A DNA stretch of 64,000 bases, taken from positions 8,380,501 through 8,444,500 of the forward strand of contig NW_026947488.1 in NCBI RefSeq assembly GCF_034190915.1. Direction: 5' to 3'. The notes beneath the pieces were generated by a model. The model was not told the DNA's origin and made no database searches. It saw nothing but the letters and a program-made list of their open reading frames with translations. Source of the stretch: Cavia porcellus. Taxonomy: Eukaryota; Chordata; Mammalia; Rodentia; Caviidae. Below are positions 47,888 through 60,284 of this stretch, one piece after another (position 1 is the stretch's first letter; every line of letters starts with the position of its first letter). Position numbers and translations under genes: made by a program.

Positions 47888-49000
47888 CTAATTTTTGATA
47901 AGGACCCCAATAAAACACAACAGAAAAAAGACAATCCTATAATAAATAGTGCTGGGATATCTGGATCCACATGTAATGGAATGAAATTAGACCCTTGTGT
48001 TGTATACTAAAACCAACTCAAAATGTTATTAGATTTAGAAGTGAAATTCCCAGAAGAAAATATGGACAAAAACTTCATGTCATTTTTTGGGGTAATAATT
48101 TGTTGAAAAAAACACCAAAGTTCAAGCAAAAAAAGCAAAACTAAACAATTTGGAGCCCATGACATAAACATTTTCTGCACAGCAAAGAAAACCTCCCCAG
48201 TAAAATGAAAAGACAATCTATTGATTCAGTGAAAACATTTGCAAGTCCCATGAGTATCAAAGGGTTAACACCCAAGTTATATAAGGAGTGTGCATGAATG
48301 AAGAGCAATTAGATTTATTAATAGGATAGTAAAGATAGTAATAAACAACCCAGTAAATGATGGACAAAGACCTGAGAAGATACGTTTTCTGGTGAAGATA
48401 CGTGAACACCCTATATGAAGATGTTGTCAACAATGCCAGTAATATTAATTTCGGGTAAATGTACACCATGAGCATCAGTTCATATTCTCTGGGTAGGGGG
48501 ATTGCAAACTAGTATAGCCATTATAAGAAACAATACAAATATTTCTCAAAAACTTTAAAAAATAAATGTATCCTCTGACCCAGCAATCTCTCTTTGAGTA
48601 TGTGTATACACATGATGTAAGATTAGCCCCTCAGAGAGGGACCCGCAGTCTTTTCTCACTGGAGCATCAGTCACTATAGTCACAATGTGAGAACAAGTAT
48701 TCATTGACAGGCAAACAGAAACAAATCTGTCTGTGTAAATAACGGAAAGTGATTCAACCTTAAAAAAAGAAAAGCTTACATTTATGACAACATAGATGAG
48801 CCAGGAGAACATTATGTTAAATGAAAAAAGCTAGACACAACACAAAAAAGTATTTCAATGTCTTACCTATTCTATGTGAAGTCTAAAATACATCAAACAC
48901 ACAGAAATCAACAGAAAAAATATGTATAATGAAAGATCCAGTAGCAGAGAAATAAAATAGACCAAAAAAACCCTGTAGTGTAGCACTTTTTTCCATTTAA
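47870..49000 (+). mobile_element. Old L1 ORF2/3' region, continuation of split copy
   Basis: Continues the L1 from 41641: caactaatttttgataagga, then tagtgctgggatatctggat, and gacaaaaacttcatgtcatt (L1 ORF2 C-terminal coding), aagttatataaggagtgtgc, ctctgacccagcaatctctc, and 3'-end text at 48750-48850 shared with 41030-41275. Many stops and gaps. Confidence 0.75.
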
Positions 49001-50520
49001 ACAGCAGCAATAATATTGGAGTCTTCAGATCTAAAATACCCATAAATTTATACTGCAGATATGAGGCTAGAGAGGCAAACTTAGTCAAATCATGAGACCT
49101 CTGAACAGCAGGCACGCCGGTAGGGAGGTTAAGAATTCTTGGGTTTGCTAAGTGTGATGAGAGGCTATTCTAGCAACAAGCAGGAAGGGACATATGCATA
49201 TCAAAATCTGTAAAACAGAAATTCATTGAAATGCACCCAAGTGAAACTCCATATTAATAAGAATAAGGAGAACATTGTAAAAACAAAGGCAAACTAGACT
49301 GCTTATTTCTGGGTATTGGTATTAAACAGAATATGGATTATTTCCACATTTTCATGTTGTCGAAATTCTCCATGATGTGTATGTACATTTTACTTTTCAG
49401 TCAGAGGAAACCAAAATTGCTATCTTTTCCAAAATCACATCGGCTCATATCTATTAGCCACTCACATCCAAGTTTCCCTTAACTGTTCCACTATTATTTT
49501 AGAGTTATTTGTTAACAGCATTTCAGTGTGAAAAAAACATATGAATAGGCATTTAATTGCATAGGGGATTTGTACTGAAACCATTTTTAATAAATCAAGC
49601 TTGGAACATCTGCAAACATCTCTACCTAAGCCGCATACTTGAAACAACAAAAACCAAAAAAGCACAAGGGCTCTGAATCAAAATGAAGATGAAATATTTC
49701 AACCCAGAACCTGCTGCCAAAACCAAATTGTTGTTTTACACACAATTCTGATTTGTTTAATGAAATATTGGGTGTCTTGATGCACAGTAACAACAATGCA
49801 GCCTTCCAGACAGAAAAACAGTGAGGTTCTGTAAATCATGCTCAATGAGAAAAATCATAGGAATCAAGAAATCAAGGGAAATAAAACCAAACGCATTATT
49901 TGGTTTTCTTGTTCCAAGAACAAGTTGATTTGCATGTCAAACAAGAGCACACAGGCGCATCCTCATAAACAGCGGGATGCAGTGGAGCTGACACACCATG
50001 AAATACCATGGAGAGAAGGCGCCTAATACCTACAGTGCATAGAGGAGGAGCCACTGAGACCTAACTCCCAGAAACACATTTGGAAGTGGAGATGTAAGCA
50101 CTGACTGTTTGTATTTACCATAACATAAACATTCTGTTGCACAGGCCACATACTTGCTTAATCAGCTTTTAGTATTTATCTTTCCAGTTCTGTTTCTTGA
50201 TCATTTACTGAGCAAACTAAATAAATAAAATTGCAGGTTTAAAAAAATAGCAATTTTTGTACTCTGCCTAAACTTCCCTAGTATTGCTAGTGCTTTTCAT
50301 ACTGTTTGGTAATGTGAATAAGTCAAGGTTACAATATGACTCAGAAATGATACTCAGGTACATGCACAAGAGAATTGAAAACATGTGCACACACACACAT
50401 TCACACATTCATGCACACACAAACATTAATAAAACATGATGCAGAATATAAAAGATGGAACTAAATCAAATACTTGTCAAGTGATGAAACATAATTAGTT
50501 TATCCATACAATTTAATTAT
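49001..50520. other. Unassigned DNA
   Basis: No gene recognised. An imperfect AC-rich stretch lies at 50385-50425. Confidence 0.4.
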
Positions 50521-50521
50521 G

Positions 50522-50600
50522 CAGGGCCAGGGATGTAGCTCAGCATCCCAGCTCAGAGTCAGCCTGGCAAGTATGAGGTTAGGAGTTCAATTTCCAGCAC
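50522..50600 (+). mobile_element. Old ID SINE
   Basis: gcagggccagggatgtagct cag, then gcctggcaagtatgaggtta and ggagttcaatttccagcac. Older, with an insertion in the D-loop region. The A-rich tail is aaaataaaaagcaaaaaa. Confidence 0.7.
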
Positions 50601-52406
50601 AAAATAAAAAGCAAAAAATATTCATCCCAAAGAAGGAATGAAATAAAGATACATTTTTACATAATAGCGTTCAAGACACTTGAAAAAATCATAAGTCAAA
50701 GAAATTGGACACGAAAACTGAACATTACACTGGAAATGGATTTAAAACCAGCTACCTTCAGAGTTTCTGAGCCTGAACCACCAATCAAACAGTTCCTAAG
50801 CATCCAATTCAGAAACTCCTTTAAAATGATAACGCTGGAGGCACACTGTTACATACAAATATATGATTTATATATAAATGCATTATTTCATTAGGTGTAG
50901 CCTGTTCACAATAACAAAAGGTTTTAGTGATCAGTTTTTAAGGATTGAATATATGAAATTTAATCTATATATTCAATAAAATTGATATGAATAGAATTGA
51001 AGAATTATCTTTTTAAGTGGATATAAAATATTTCTTATAAAATACTGATTTATTGTACATTGCTAATACACTCTTGTGTCACACAACAATGGTTTGGTAA
51101 AAGATAGTTCATATATAGATTATGACTCTCTAAGACAATAATTGATTTATAAAATTTCTATCACCTGGTGACATTGTAGCTACTATAATTCCCTAGCATG
51201 ATGCATTATTAGTGCATTTATGGTGAAGTTAGTGTCAACAATCCAATTGTGCTTCTAGGCATACAAAAGTACAATGCATACAATCATAACAATGACATTC
51301 AGTAACTATGCTACTGGTTTATGTATTTGCTCTATAGTAAGTTCATCACTGTTTTACTGTATATTCCTTCTATTTGTTTTTAAAATTACACTGTTCAACA
51401 GTATTTTCATTTGACGCTGGAAGCAGCCTCATAAATCTTGTGTTTACTGTGTCACTTGGATGTATCAGTTTCTCTTGTGTGAGAGTAAATTCACATTATT
51501 TGTTCATTCTGGCCTTTGGAGATAAAAGGTAGAGAAAAAATAGAAATTCAAATTAGAGATAGAGTGTAAGAATTGTTGAAGAATTAAGTGCATTATTCAC
51601 ATGCTTTGAGTTGACTTCTAAGTTACCTGTTCATGAGGAGGGAGTCTCTCAAAAATTGAAAGTCCTGGAAAACCTATGAATGAACTGTTTTTCTGTGAAT
51701 GAATTCCTGAGCCCACATACTCAGGCAGGAGAAGTGTAAAGACATGCTGCCTTAATGTCGCTGAACGTAACCTCTGCTCAATCACTGCTTGACTACAATG
51801 TACATGAGCAAAGAGGAGCCACCTAGGAAGTCACTTCAACAGGGTCTCCAGGACAGATGTAAAGGAGGAAGATAGATGCTGGAATTTTATTTCAGGCAAA
51901 GTATGTCCTTACCAAACAAAAACTTCAATGGTAGTGCGAAGCACGAAACAGAATCCAGAGTTTAAATGGGTAGTTTAAAAACAGAAATTAAGACTCATAC
52001 AGACACAGGAAATATCTGACCATATGCATAATCTGAATCCAGAAAGAGATAAAGGACATATAATTATTTTTAAAAATAATGATGGAATAATCGTTCAAAT
52101 ATGGGAAAAATATCCCTCTAAATGTTCAAGCAGTTGAATAAAATCTGAGTAAAACAAACTCCTCAAAATGTCACGTCATAATCAATTTTGAGAGGACTAT
52201 ATTATTATTTTGAGAGGACTATAGATAAGTAGGAAATCTTTACAGTGACAAGTAAAAATGATAAAAAAAAAGACGGATCAATCTTAAATGTGTATGGCTT
52301 ACTGAAATCCATCAGAAAAGTTTGTATACTACATGAACTCAATTTGAAATAGTCTGGAAAAGCCAAAACTATAGTGAAGATGCAAATCTAATTGATAGCC
52401 AAGATC
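50601..52406. other. Unassigned AT-rich DNA
   Basis: No gene recognised. A small direct duplication of attttgagaggactata lies at 52187-52222. Confidence 0.4.
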
Positions 52407-52787
52407 CTCCTGCTGCTGTCAAGATGGTGCCGAAAGACAAGCCTGAGAGATCAACCTGGAAGCTTAATTTGGGCCTTACCCATCCAGTAAAAGATGGAAT
52501 TTTTGATTCTCCAAAATTTTGAACACTTTCTGAAGGAAAAGGTTAAAGTCAATGGAAAAACTGGAAACCTTGACAATGTTGTTCACACAGAACACTTCAA
52601 GAAGAAAATCACAGTTGTTTCCGAGAAACAGTTCTCTAAAAGGTATTTGAAATATCTTACCAAGAAATACCTTAAAAAGAATAATCTTCGTGACCGGCTT
52701 CAAGTGGTTGCATCTGACAAAGAGACTGATGAACTCCAAAACTTCCAGATTAGTCAAGATGAAGATGGATCAGAGTCCGAGGACTAA
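52407..52787 (+). pseudogene. RPL22L1P: RPL22L1 processed pseudogene
   Basis: Retrocopy of ribosomal protein L22-like 1, a paralogue of the large-subunit protein eL22. ATG at 52424 begins MVPKDKPERSTW, then [10 protein letters not shown]; after a frameshift come [51 protein letters not shown] and the acidic end SESED, with TAA at 52785-52787. Features that favour RPL22L1 over RPL22 are the RSTW start and the SEKQF and SESED segments. No introns are present. One extra T in the run at 52517-52520 creates a TGA (52520-52522) after about 32 codons; two codons near the start are missing; the family's conserved LRDW tryptophan is Arg. The upstream ctcctgctgctgtc resembles a TOP-type 5' end. The 3'UTR probably continues past 52787, but I found no poly-A or target duplication. 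Confidence 0.9.
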
Positions 52788-55052
52788 GTGGTTTCCACAT
52801 ACAGAGCTTTGCTTTGTAATTAAACAAATGTGAGGGAAAAAAAGTTGAAAGGGAAGTAGGAAAGGGTCAAATAAATTAAGTACTGGCACAGTTTTATGGC
52901 AGTCAGTTTTGTATACGATATTGTCATTGTAGACACATGACACTATGCATTTGTCCAAATCCGTAGAGATTTTCAACACAGAAAGAAAACTTGATGCAGA
53001 TTCATAATTCCCACCCACTGTTCCTTCCACTCTCTGAAATAGTTCTGAAAGTCCTCTTGTGAGTGTCTAAGCTGGCTTGGTTAAATGAATATCGTGAATT
53101 AACTCAAAACTTTCACTTTTCATGGTCGTTATGATTTTGGGAAGACCCTGGAGTTACCTGTTGTCAGATCTGTAAGGAAGGTAGATGAGAATAGACCATG
53201 CTTTTACAAGCCTGCCCTCCCACTGGATGGCATTTGGAACAGGCACCCTAGTTTTAGTCACACCTATAAAGAACTCCCCCCCCCCAAAAAAGAGAACTAG
53301 TACTAGTTTAGAAAGTGGCCAGCATGAGATGAGTATGTTCAAAGCAATGGGGAGTGTTTTGAGGGGAATTAATGGCAGTGTGTCTTATTAGAATAATGTT
53401 TTTATTTAAACAGACATCATATTTTTGGATCAGCACTCGCAGTGAATGCTGGTTGTGTTTTCTTACTCAGAATCAATTTCATGCATTTATGACTTGAACA
53501 AACTGATTTTTAAAAAAGCACAGGATTAACCCCTGTGCTCTGAGGCTTGCCATGGCAGCATCACATGTAAACCAGAAACAATGAACTTTGAGCTTGCCAC
53601 ACACAGAACTGAGAGTGGCTGTCTCCTACAGCATTTATAGCATCCTTGGCTTAAGAACACCACAGAGATGAAAAGGAGCCAAGTGAACTGGATGGAAGTC
53701 CTGGTGATCTTGTTTGAGCTGCTGGATCAGGCTGTGCCTAAAGCAAACATGGTATTTGAAACGTAAATTCCCATGAACAAAACAAAGTCACTTTTTTCAT
53801 TGGAAACAGTTTTGTTTTTCAAATTATTGTCAACTAAGTGTTCTCATGGATACAAGGAGTTGTTGAATCGAGATAGGAGGAGAGATGGGCCCAGACACAA
53901 TACTTTGATCAGGTCAGCAGAGCTCATAACAAGACTGGATGCAAGATCCTGCTATGTTTTAAAGGGTTAGTGACAAGAACTTGGAACTGCATAGCAGGTC
54001 AAATGGGCCATCAGAAAGACAGGAAACCAACCAGAACTGTTTAGCTTCTGCTCATGGGAGCATCTGGGGATAAGTTCAGCACAGAGACAAGGGTCAGAAC
54101 AGTTTGATTCCTCTCACCTAATAAGTAAAAGCTAGGGTGTGATCTCTATTTGTCCCGTGATGAGGTGAGCTCGAGCTGCAACTTTCAAAAGAAGCCAAGT
54201 CTTCCTCCCTTTAGAGTAACTCATGAGCAACTGTACAGGGAACTATCAGGGAATGTCATGGCTTCCAAAGAAATTTTTCTAAGAAGAAGGCAATTCCTGA
54301 GAATTTGAAGTTAGTCGGAGATTAACTATACTGGGAAAAAGTAATTTACCAACCACTACATTTTACCTGTATTCTATATAATAACACATGGCTAGAGTGA
54401 TTTAAATTTGAAAATTATACTCTGTCTATTCCAGATGCCAAAGAAAAGCAATTTAAAAGCACCAACTGTTCATTCTTCCTCTATCACAATAAAAGAATCT
54501 CATCCATAGTGGAAATGGCAACTAGCTTTGCTAAGCATTACTGATTTTTAAGGACTAATGAACAACTAAATAGTCATTGGCTTAGTCATCCATGTGATTT
54601 AGCTGGCTCATCCTTTGGTGTCACTCTGATGACACAAAATCAGACTTTATTTTGTATATATCAAGCTTGCATTTCCAGTATCAGTGCTATAATTATACAT
54701 TTGGATAGATTATTTATCAGCTGGCATTTCCATTGCCTGAAAATGTTAATATAATACGGTCACTATGTCAAGATCTGTTTTGCTTTTCTTAACTATCATT
54801 TGTTGATTTCTTATTATGAATGTGTATTGAGGTCAAATTTAATTAGCTTCTGAAGCAAGGATGCTCATTATGATTCATAAATTAAACATTGCTTAGTACT
54901 ACTGAATGGGAAATATGCATTATTACTGGGAGCACTGAGGTCTCCTTTTATTTGATTCCTTTTATTTAAAAATCAAGTCAATGCATTTCAAATGCTTGCC
55001 CTGATTAAAATGTTACACAATATATGTATGCATTGAAATAGCACTTGGCACC
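52788..55052. other. Pseudogene 3' flank and unassigned DNA
   Basis: The start may be the 3'UTR of the RPL22L1 copy, whose length I cannot define. A C10A6 run lies at 53278-53293. No other gene or repeat recognised. Confidence 0.4.
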
Positions 55053-55462
55053 TATTATAGTTTATGTCTGGATGTTCCCCCAGAGTCTCATGCAGTCACA
55101 GGGCTTTTTCAGAGGTGACTGAACTTAGAGTGTGTGATACTGGGGTTAAGAGTGTGTGATCAGTCCATTGATTGGCCTGGCACAGTGCCGAGGTTTACAG
55201 ATATAAGTGCCACATCCATGCTTGGGTGGTTCCCCTGCTTACAATATAAGCAATAAAAAGAGTATTTTCTGGGTCCTTCTTGCTTTTTGTGCTGCCTTCC
55301 GCCACCATGAATGGTTTCCCCTCTACCATGTGATACCCTGCCTTGGAGCCAGCCAATTATGGACTGAAACTTCTGCAAACTGTGAGCTAAATAAATATTT
55401 CATCCTTTAACTTTGGTTGTCAGGTATTTCATCTTAGCAGTGAAACAAATGTAACTGAGATA
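55053..55462 (+). mobile_element. MaLR solo LTR
   Basis: The 410-bp MaLR-type LTR opens tattatagtttatgtctgga, then cccagagtctcatgcagt. It carries cgccaccatgaatggtttcc, ggagccagccaattatggac, AATAAA in ctaaataaatatttcatcc, and ends gtaactgagata. The flanking sites gcacc and gtaac are only partly alike. It is longer and more diverged than the LTR at 12462. Confidence 0.8.
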
Positions 55463-55514
55463 GTAACCCATAAATATATAGAGTTTCATGCATAAATATA
55501 CAAGCAAAGTAGAA

Positions 55515-55665
55515 CAAACTGGGTGTGATGGTGAATGTCTATAATCCCAGCATTTGGGAGGCTTGGGTGGAAGGATTTCTGAGTTCTGTGCCACAGAGTG
55601 AGTTCAAGAATAGTCTGAACTTTATAGGCAGACTCTGTCTCAAAACAAAACAAAGAAAAAAGTAA
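55515..55665 (+). mobile_element. B1 SINE
   Basis: Full-length B1: aactgggtgtgatggtgaat, tataatcccagcatttggga, ggcttgggtggaaggatttc, gtgagttcaagaatagtctg, actctgtctcaaaacaaaac. The pol III A box region is gtgatggtgaa and the B box is near gagttcaag. The tail is A-rich. Confidence 0.9.
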
Positions 55666-56093
55666 AAGAATGTCCTTTCCAATATATTTGAATTCTTTTC
55701 AAAGTAATTTCCACTCAGAGAAAATTTGGAAGTCTATTTTCTATTTCACAAGTAGGTTTCAAGTCTATGAAATGAATTAAATGGTAGAATTAAAGATAAA
55801 GTCATAGTAGTGCTCATTAAGTTAACCGGCAAATATGTATCGATCAACTATTGTGTAGTGTGCACTGTACTGCACTGTACATTCTGAGAAGAGGAATTTA
55901 AGAAGCAAAACTCATTTTTGAGACTGTTGTAATAGGACCACAGGTAGTTTCACCATAGTAAACTGTCAGTATATAAGTATTTTTGAGAATAAGGGAGCTA
56001 TACTCACTTTACAAAAAAGGAATGGCCAAATGAAAAATTTTACCTTCCACTTAGTAACAAGCTACACTTTTTCTCTGTTCAAATCTATATTAT
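55666..56093. other. Unassigned DNA
   Basis: No gene or repeat recognised. A small actgcactgtac duplication lies near 55865. Confidence 0.4.
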
Positions 56094-58321
56094 AGTAGTA
56101 CCTCGGTTCACAAACTTGGCTCTTTCCATGATCCTGGTCATGAATCAAATTGCTCCATAAAGTTCGGTGTAATAAGGTTAATCCACTCTGAATCTTGAGT
56201 ATTTTTTAGCCACAAAAACATGAAACAAAGTACAATGCAGCACAGTGTAAAGAGAGAAAACACTAACCTTGTTGGCAGTGACTTCCACCATAGAGCACAG
56301 GAGGGTGAGAGGGGGAGTTTACTGGTTAGAAGGAGAGTCCCCCTCCAAAAGGACCCCGGGAAGATCACCTTCAGTAGTTTCCTCTCCTCCTTGTCTCTTA
56401 CCTGCAGGGTCAACTTTTATGAAAAATCTGTTTCATGTCGCTTGTTTTTTTCCTGCACTGCATATCCCTCTGGAAATGAGAGGCCACATCATAGTTTACC
56501 AGATTCAGCACTGTTTGTTACAGTTGTGCTGTAGTGATGATTCTCAAAGAAATCCTGGCACTCATCCCATGTTTCCATGATGGATTTTACATCACTGCCA
56601 CCCTTCTCCCTGTCTCTTTCTCAGTGAGATGCTCCTCACCAAGCACCTTATGATGCTCACTCTGGGGTTCAGCAAGTACCTGCATCCTCAGCTCTTCGTT
56701 GAGGTCAGTAGCAAGCTCCTCCATTGACATCCAGACCCACACTCCTGCCCACGGACGCACCTCCCCCACACCTGTGCATCAGACCCTTCAAAGTAACGTT
56801 CAGCAAGGGATTCTGGCCATGGTTTCCTTTAGGTGAATTTGAGGTCCCATACGTGGGATCTTTCCAGGCTTTTCAATGAGGTTAAAGCAGTTAAAGACAA
56901 TGAAATGTTTCTCTTTAGTGACATTAATTAAAACACCAGGAAAAGAGTGGATCTTTGTATACTTTTGTATACAGGTTTGTGAAACTGCAGTTCACTTGCT
57001 GGACCTTGAGCTGCAGAAGAGGTGTTGGGTTTGGGGAGGGAACTTGACCATTAGAACATCAGATTCAGCATTCACATCGTGCACCAAGGCTGGAAGTTGT
57101 GCCGGGCATTGTTCGTCAGAAGGCACCTTTCAGGCAGTTGGTCATCAGAAAGCTATTTCTTAGTGGTGAGTGTGAACACCTCCTGCAGCCATTCCATGTC
57201 TTGTGACCCAAGCTTTCACACTGGCCCTCCACATGACATATAGGCTGGCCTTCTTCCCATTCTGTTCCTTGAATGCACAAGAGTTCTGGGAGTGGTGCCC
57301 CAGTAGCAGCTTAATCTTCAGATTGGTGCTTGTAACCTCACATAGAAAAAGCATGAACCTTTCCTTCATGGGCTTGTGCCCTGGCTGTGCCTTTTCCTAC
57401 TCCATCACATAGAATCTTTTCAGCACCTTCTTCCAGAAAATCCTGTGTCATCTCAGTTGAACACTTGTGGAGAAGGCCGTCCGTCTGACCTCACGAATTC
57501 CACGAATTCTTTCCTGCAGGCTTCTGCAGCAGCTTTGTCAGATCTGGAAGTCTCACCACATGTTATCACACTGTGGATGCCACTTCCATTGTGGAATTTA
57601 TCACACAGCTCCCTGCCACCTTTAAATTCATTACTTGCTGCACCTGTAGAGGGATTTTCTTACGGTACATCACTGTGTAACTTCCTGGCTTTTTCACGGA
57701 CCATGCTCACTAATGTTATCACCTGCCAGGGATTTCTCATTCAACCACACTAACACATGTTTTTCCAGCTCTTCCAGGGCTTGTGTCCACTGCTCGGTTC
57801 ACATCATTACTCCTTTTGCCACATCAGCTCTTTGATGGCATCTTTAGTCTTCAAAATAGAGATGGTCGGTTTCACCATTCTGTACTTGGAGGTCGCATCA
57901 GTCGAATGAATCCCATGCTCACGCTTTACTGTGATTTCGTTCTTCATTTCTTCTTCTCACTGTTCTTGCTCTGCCCCTTCTTGGTAACTTCATTACTGTC
58001 CTTTGCATTCCTGTCACCCTCAGTACCACTCCTGAACATTGTTTTTACTACTGTGGTTGCTCTGCACTTTCTTTGGAGCCACACTGAATTGAATAATACT
58101 ATACAGTACTGCATGTGCTAAAAGGCACACAAAAAAGCTTCACAGCAAGTGTGCAAAATCTCAACTAAAGGAAGCCACACTACATGTGAGAGTGAGGAGG
58201 GCAATCACAGTCATGTTCATCCTGATTTGGAGTTTGAGTGTGAAGCAAAACTTTGCCAAATACCAGTTTACCAACCGAATTGTCCATGAACAAAAGCCTT
58301 TGTGAACAGAGATGTTACTGC
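56094..58321 (-). mobile_element. Tigger (TcMar) DNA transposon, decayed
   Basis: A 2.2 kb element with inverted ends: left agtagtacctcggttcacaa, right (minus strand) cagtaacatctctgttcaca, which pair as gtttgtgaaccgaggtact against ctttgtgaacagagatgtt. The transposase runs on the minus strand and has lost its frame. Visible scraps in order: LKIKLLLGHHSQN and KASLYVMWRASVKAWVTRHG (57160-57330), LLTNNARHNFQPW, VLMVKFPPQ (about 57050), a CIQKYTKIHSF segment, and FNCFNLIEKPGKI near 56880. In pogo/Tigger DDE transposases the block before the PP-motif is LLLDNAP; here it is LLTNNAR, with the catalytic Asp lost. Plus-strand ORFs over it are shadows. Confidence 0.82.
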
Positions 58322-59500
58322 AGTTCATAGCAGATGCACTATCAGCTTTGAAGCTTTTGAACTCCATGCCACTTGCTAATGCCAAAGCATAATTTTACAA
58401 GAGTTAATTCACCTAATGCACACAAAGTATGCACCTGTCTTTTCCTAAGGAATCCACAAAAGAAATAGAAATGCACAGATTTTATTGGTGAAAATACTCA
58501 ATCTGCATTTTCAAAAAATCTGTAGATCCCTTATGATTTTAAGTAAGTTGTTGTTGTTAAATAGAACTGTCTTTTAAAATTATCAGCCATTCATTTGGTC
58601 ACTTTATTTTTCTTGTGAAGTTATTAAGAAATTGTCCTGAGAACTCATCTGAGAGAAGACGGGATATTTATGAAGAATCCACATCAGGGGAAAGATGACA
58701 TATTTATACTCTCTGTAAACAAAAGGAGAATATTGAACACTGACATTCTGCCTGTGTTTTTGAGGAGAAGCAGCATTCCTTGTCAAAGAAGAACACTCAT
58801 ATCCCAGGATTATTGCATAAGGCATTAAGAAGCAGAGTAAGGATAGTTTAAAGAGAAGACTAAGGGAAGAGCCCATGGGCTTCCTTCCACATTACTATCT
58901 ACCAATAAGACGGTCTCTTTTTGTTCAGAACTGTTTCTGAGACAATATCCAAGCTGCAGCATGAAAGGCAAAAGAAGAAGAGATTTATATTAAGTAAACT
59001 TTTTCTTATGACAACCAGAGCTACAACTCAGCAACAGACAGTCGTCTCTATGTAATGTCAGTCAACTTAGCTGAAAATGCTACACAGAGAAGAGAAATTT
59101 CAAAACCCAGTGTTTCTTCTCTTGCAGTGTCGTTTCTGAGTCTGACATTGACAGCTGTTTGGTCTCAGTTTTGAACTAAAAACATCACCGATGGGTGAAT
59201 GTTAGGTTTTATTCATCTGGCCTCTACTCTGTCTCCATTACTGGCACTATAGTTTCCTCCTGCCAGCCCATAGGTGACATTGCTTCCATGGTCATTGTCC
59301 ATTGAAGCAAACACTATCCTCCTGCACCTCAGGGCTGAGCAGTCAGTGCACAGCTGGAGACAGTACTAGATCCCCAGTGACCACCAGGACCTTGGGCACA
59401 GGACTCGAGTTCACAAGAGAGCTTTATTTCATGACTTCACCTGGAAACCAAGGGGAAAATTATCCATCTGGGGATTTCTGTAGTAAGTCTCTTAGTGTCT
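58322..59500. other. Unassigned DNA
   Basis: No gene or repeat recognised. The 90-residue minus frame at 58604-58876 has a hydrophobic start but no domain. Confidence 0.4.
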
Positions 59501-59835
59501 TGGCTGTTATCACAATAAGAGACTGTATGACTTACATGAGAAATAGTTATTTCTCATAAGTTATGAGGTCTAGGAAGTCCAAGATCAAAACCAGAATCTT
59601 GGTTGTCTGGGGAGTCCCAGCTCCTGGCTGATTGATAGCTCTCCGTTGGTGTTTTCACAGGGCAGAAGCCTTAGGTGGTTACTTACACATTTCTTGGTCC
59701 TGTTTATGAGAGATCTACGATCATGCCCTGATTGTCTCTCAAAGTCTTTGTTTTGATATCAATACATCATGCATTAGGATGTTAATGTATAAATTTTAGG
59801 GAGACACATTTAGTCCAAATGCAAAAGGCCTGGAA
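59501..59835 (-). mobile_element. MLT1-like MaLR LTR, antisense
   Basis: gagaaatagttatttctcat, gaggtctaggaagtccaaga, tcaaaaccagaatcttggtt, cagggcagaagccttagg, then gatgttaatgtataaatttt and agggagacacatttagtcc follow the antisense MLT1 order (tttatttctcacagttctgg ... gaagtccaagatcaaggtg ... gacacaaacattcagtcc). Confidence 0.65.
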
Positions 59836-59879
59836 TTTAGGTTCATCACATTATCGAATGGAGAATACTCGCATTAGAA

Positions 59880-60240
59880 CAAAGCTACAACAACTGATTT
59901 TTTGAAAAAAGCAAAGCACTGGCAAAATAACAGACCCAAAGGTCAAAGGAACAGATTAGAAGATGCAGAAACAACTCCAGAGGTACTTAACCACCTAATC
60001 TTTGACAAAGGTGTCAAATACATATTCAGTGGAAGAAAAATAGCGTCTTCAGTAAATGGTGCTGGAAACACTGGTTTAAAATTGGAACCACAACTTTCAC
60101 CATGCACTAAACTAAAGTCAAAATGGATCAAAGATCTAAATATTAGAGGAGAAACATTAAATCTGCTGGAAGACAGAATAGGCAAAACTCTTAAAGACAT
60201 TGATGTAGGCAAAGACTTAATAGAGACTGGATTACTTAAG
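59880..60240 (+). mobile_element. L1 ORF2 fragment
   Basis: L1 ORF2 C-terminal coding: aacagattagaagatgcaga, acttaaccacctaatctttg, acaaaggtgtcaaatacata, catgcactaaactaaagtca, aatggatcaaagatctaaat. The frame from 59902 stays open for 113 codons with L1-like KWIKDLNIRGETLNLLEDRI. It matches 46070-46360 of the nested L1 in order. Confidence 0.85.
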
Positions 60241-60241
60241 T

Positions 60242-60284
60242 GACAAATAGTTATTTCTCATAGATTATGAGGAGGTCCAAGATC
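60242..60284 (-). mobile_element. Second copy of an MLT1 segment
   Basis: acaaatagttatttctcata, gattatgaggaggtccaaga, tcaatat duplicates 59541-59587 with few changes. It sits just after the L1 fragment, so part of the MLT1 LTR occurs on both sides. Confidence 0.7.

Noticed and set aside
57376..58121. Plus-strand ORFs of 125 and 112 residues as genes
   Set aside because: They are antisense shadows of the decayed Tigger transposase.
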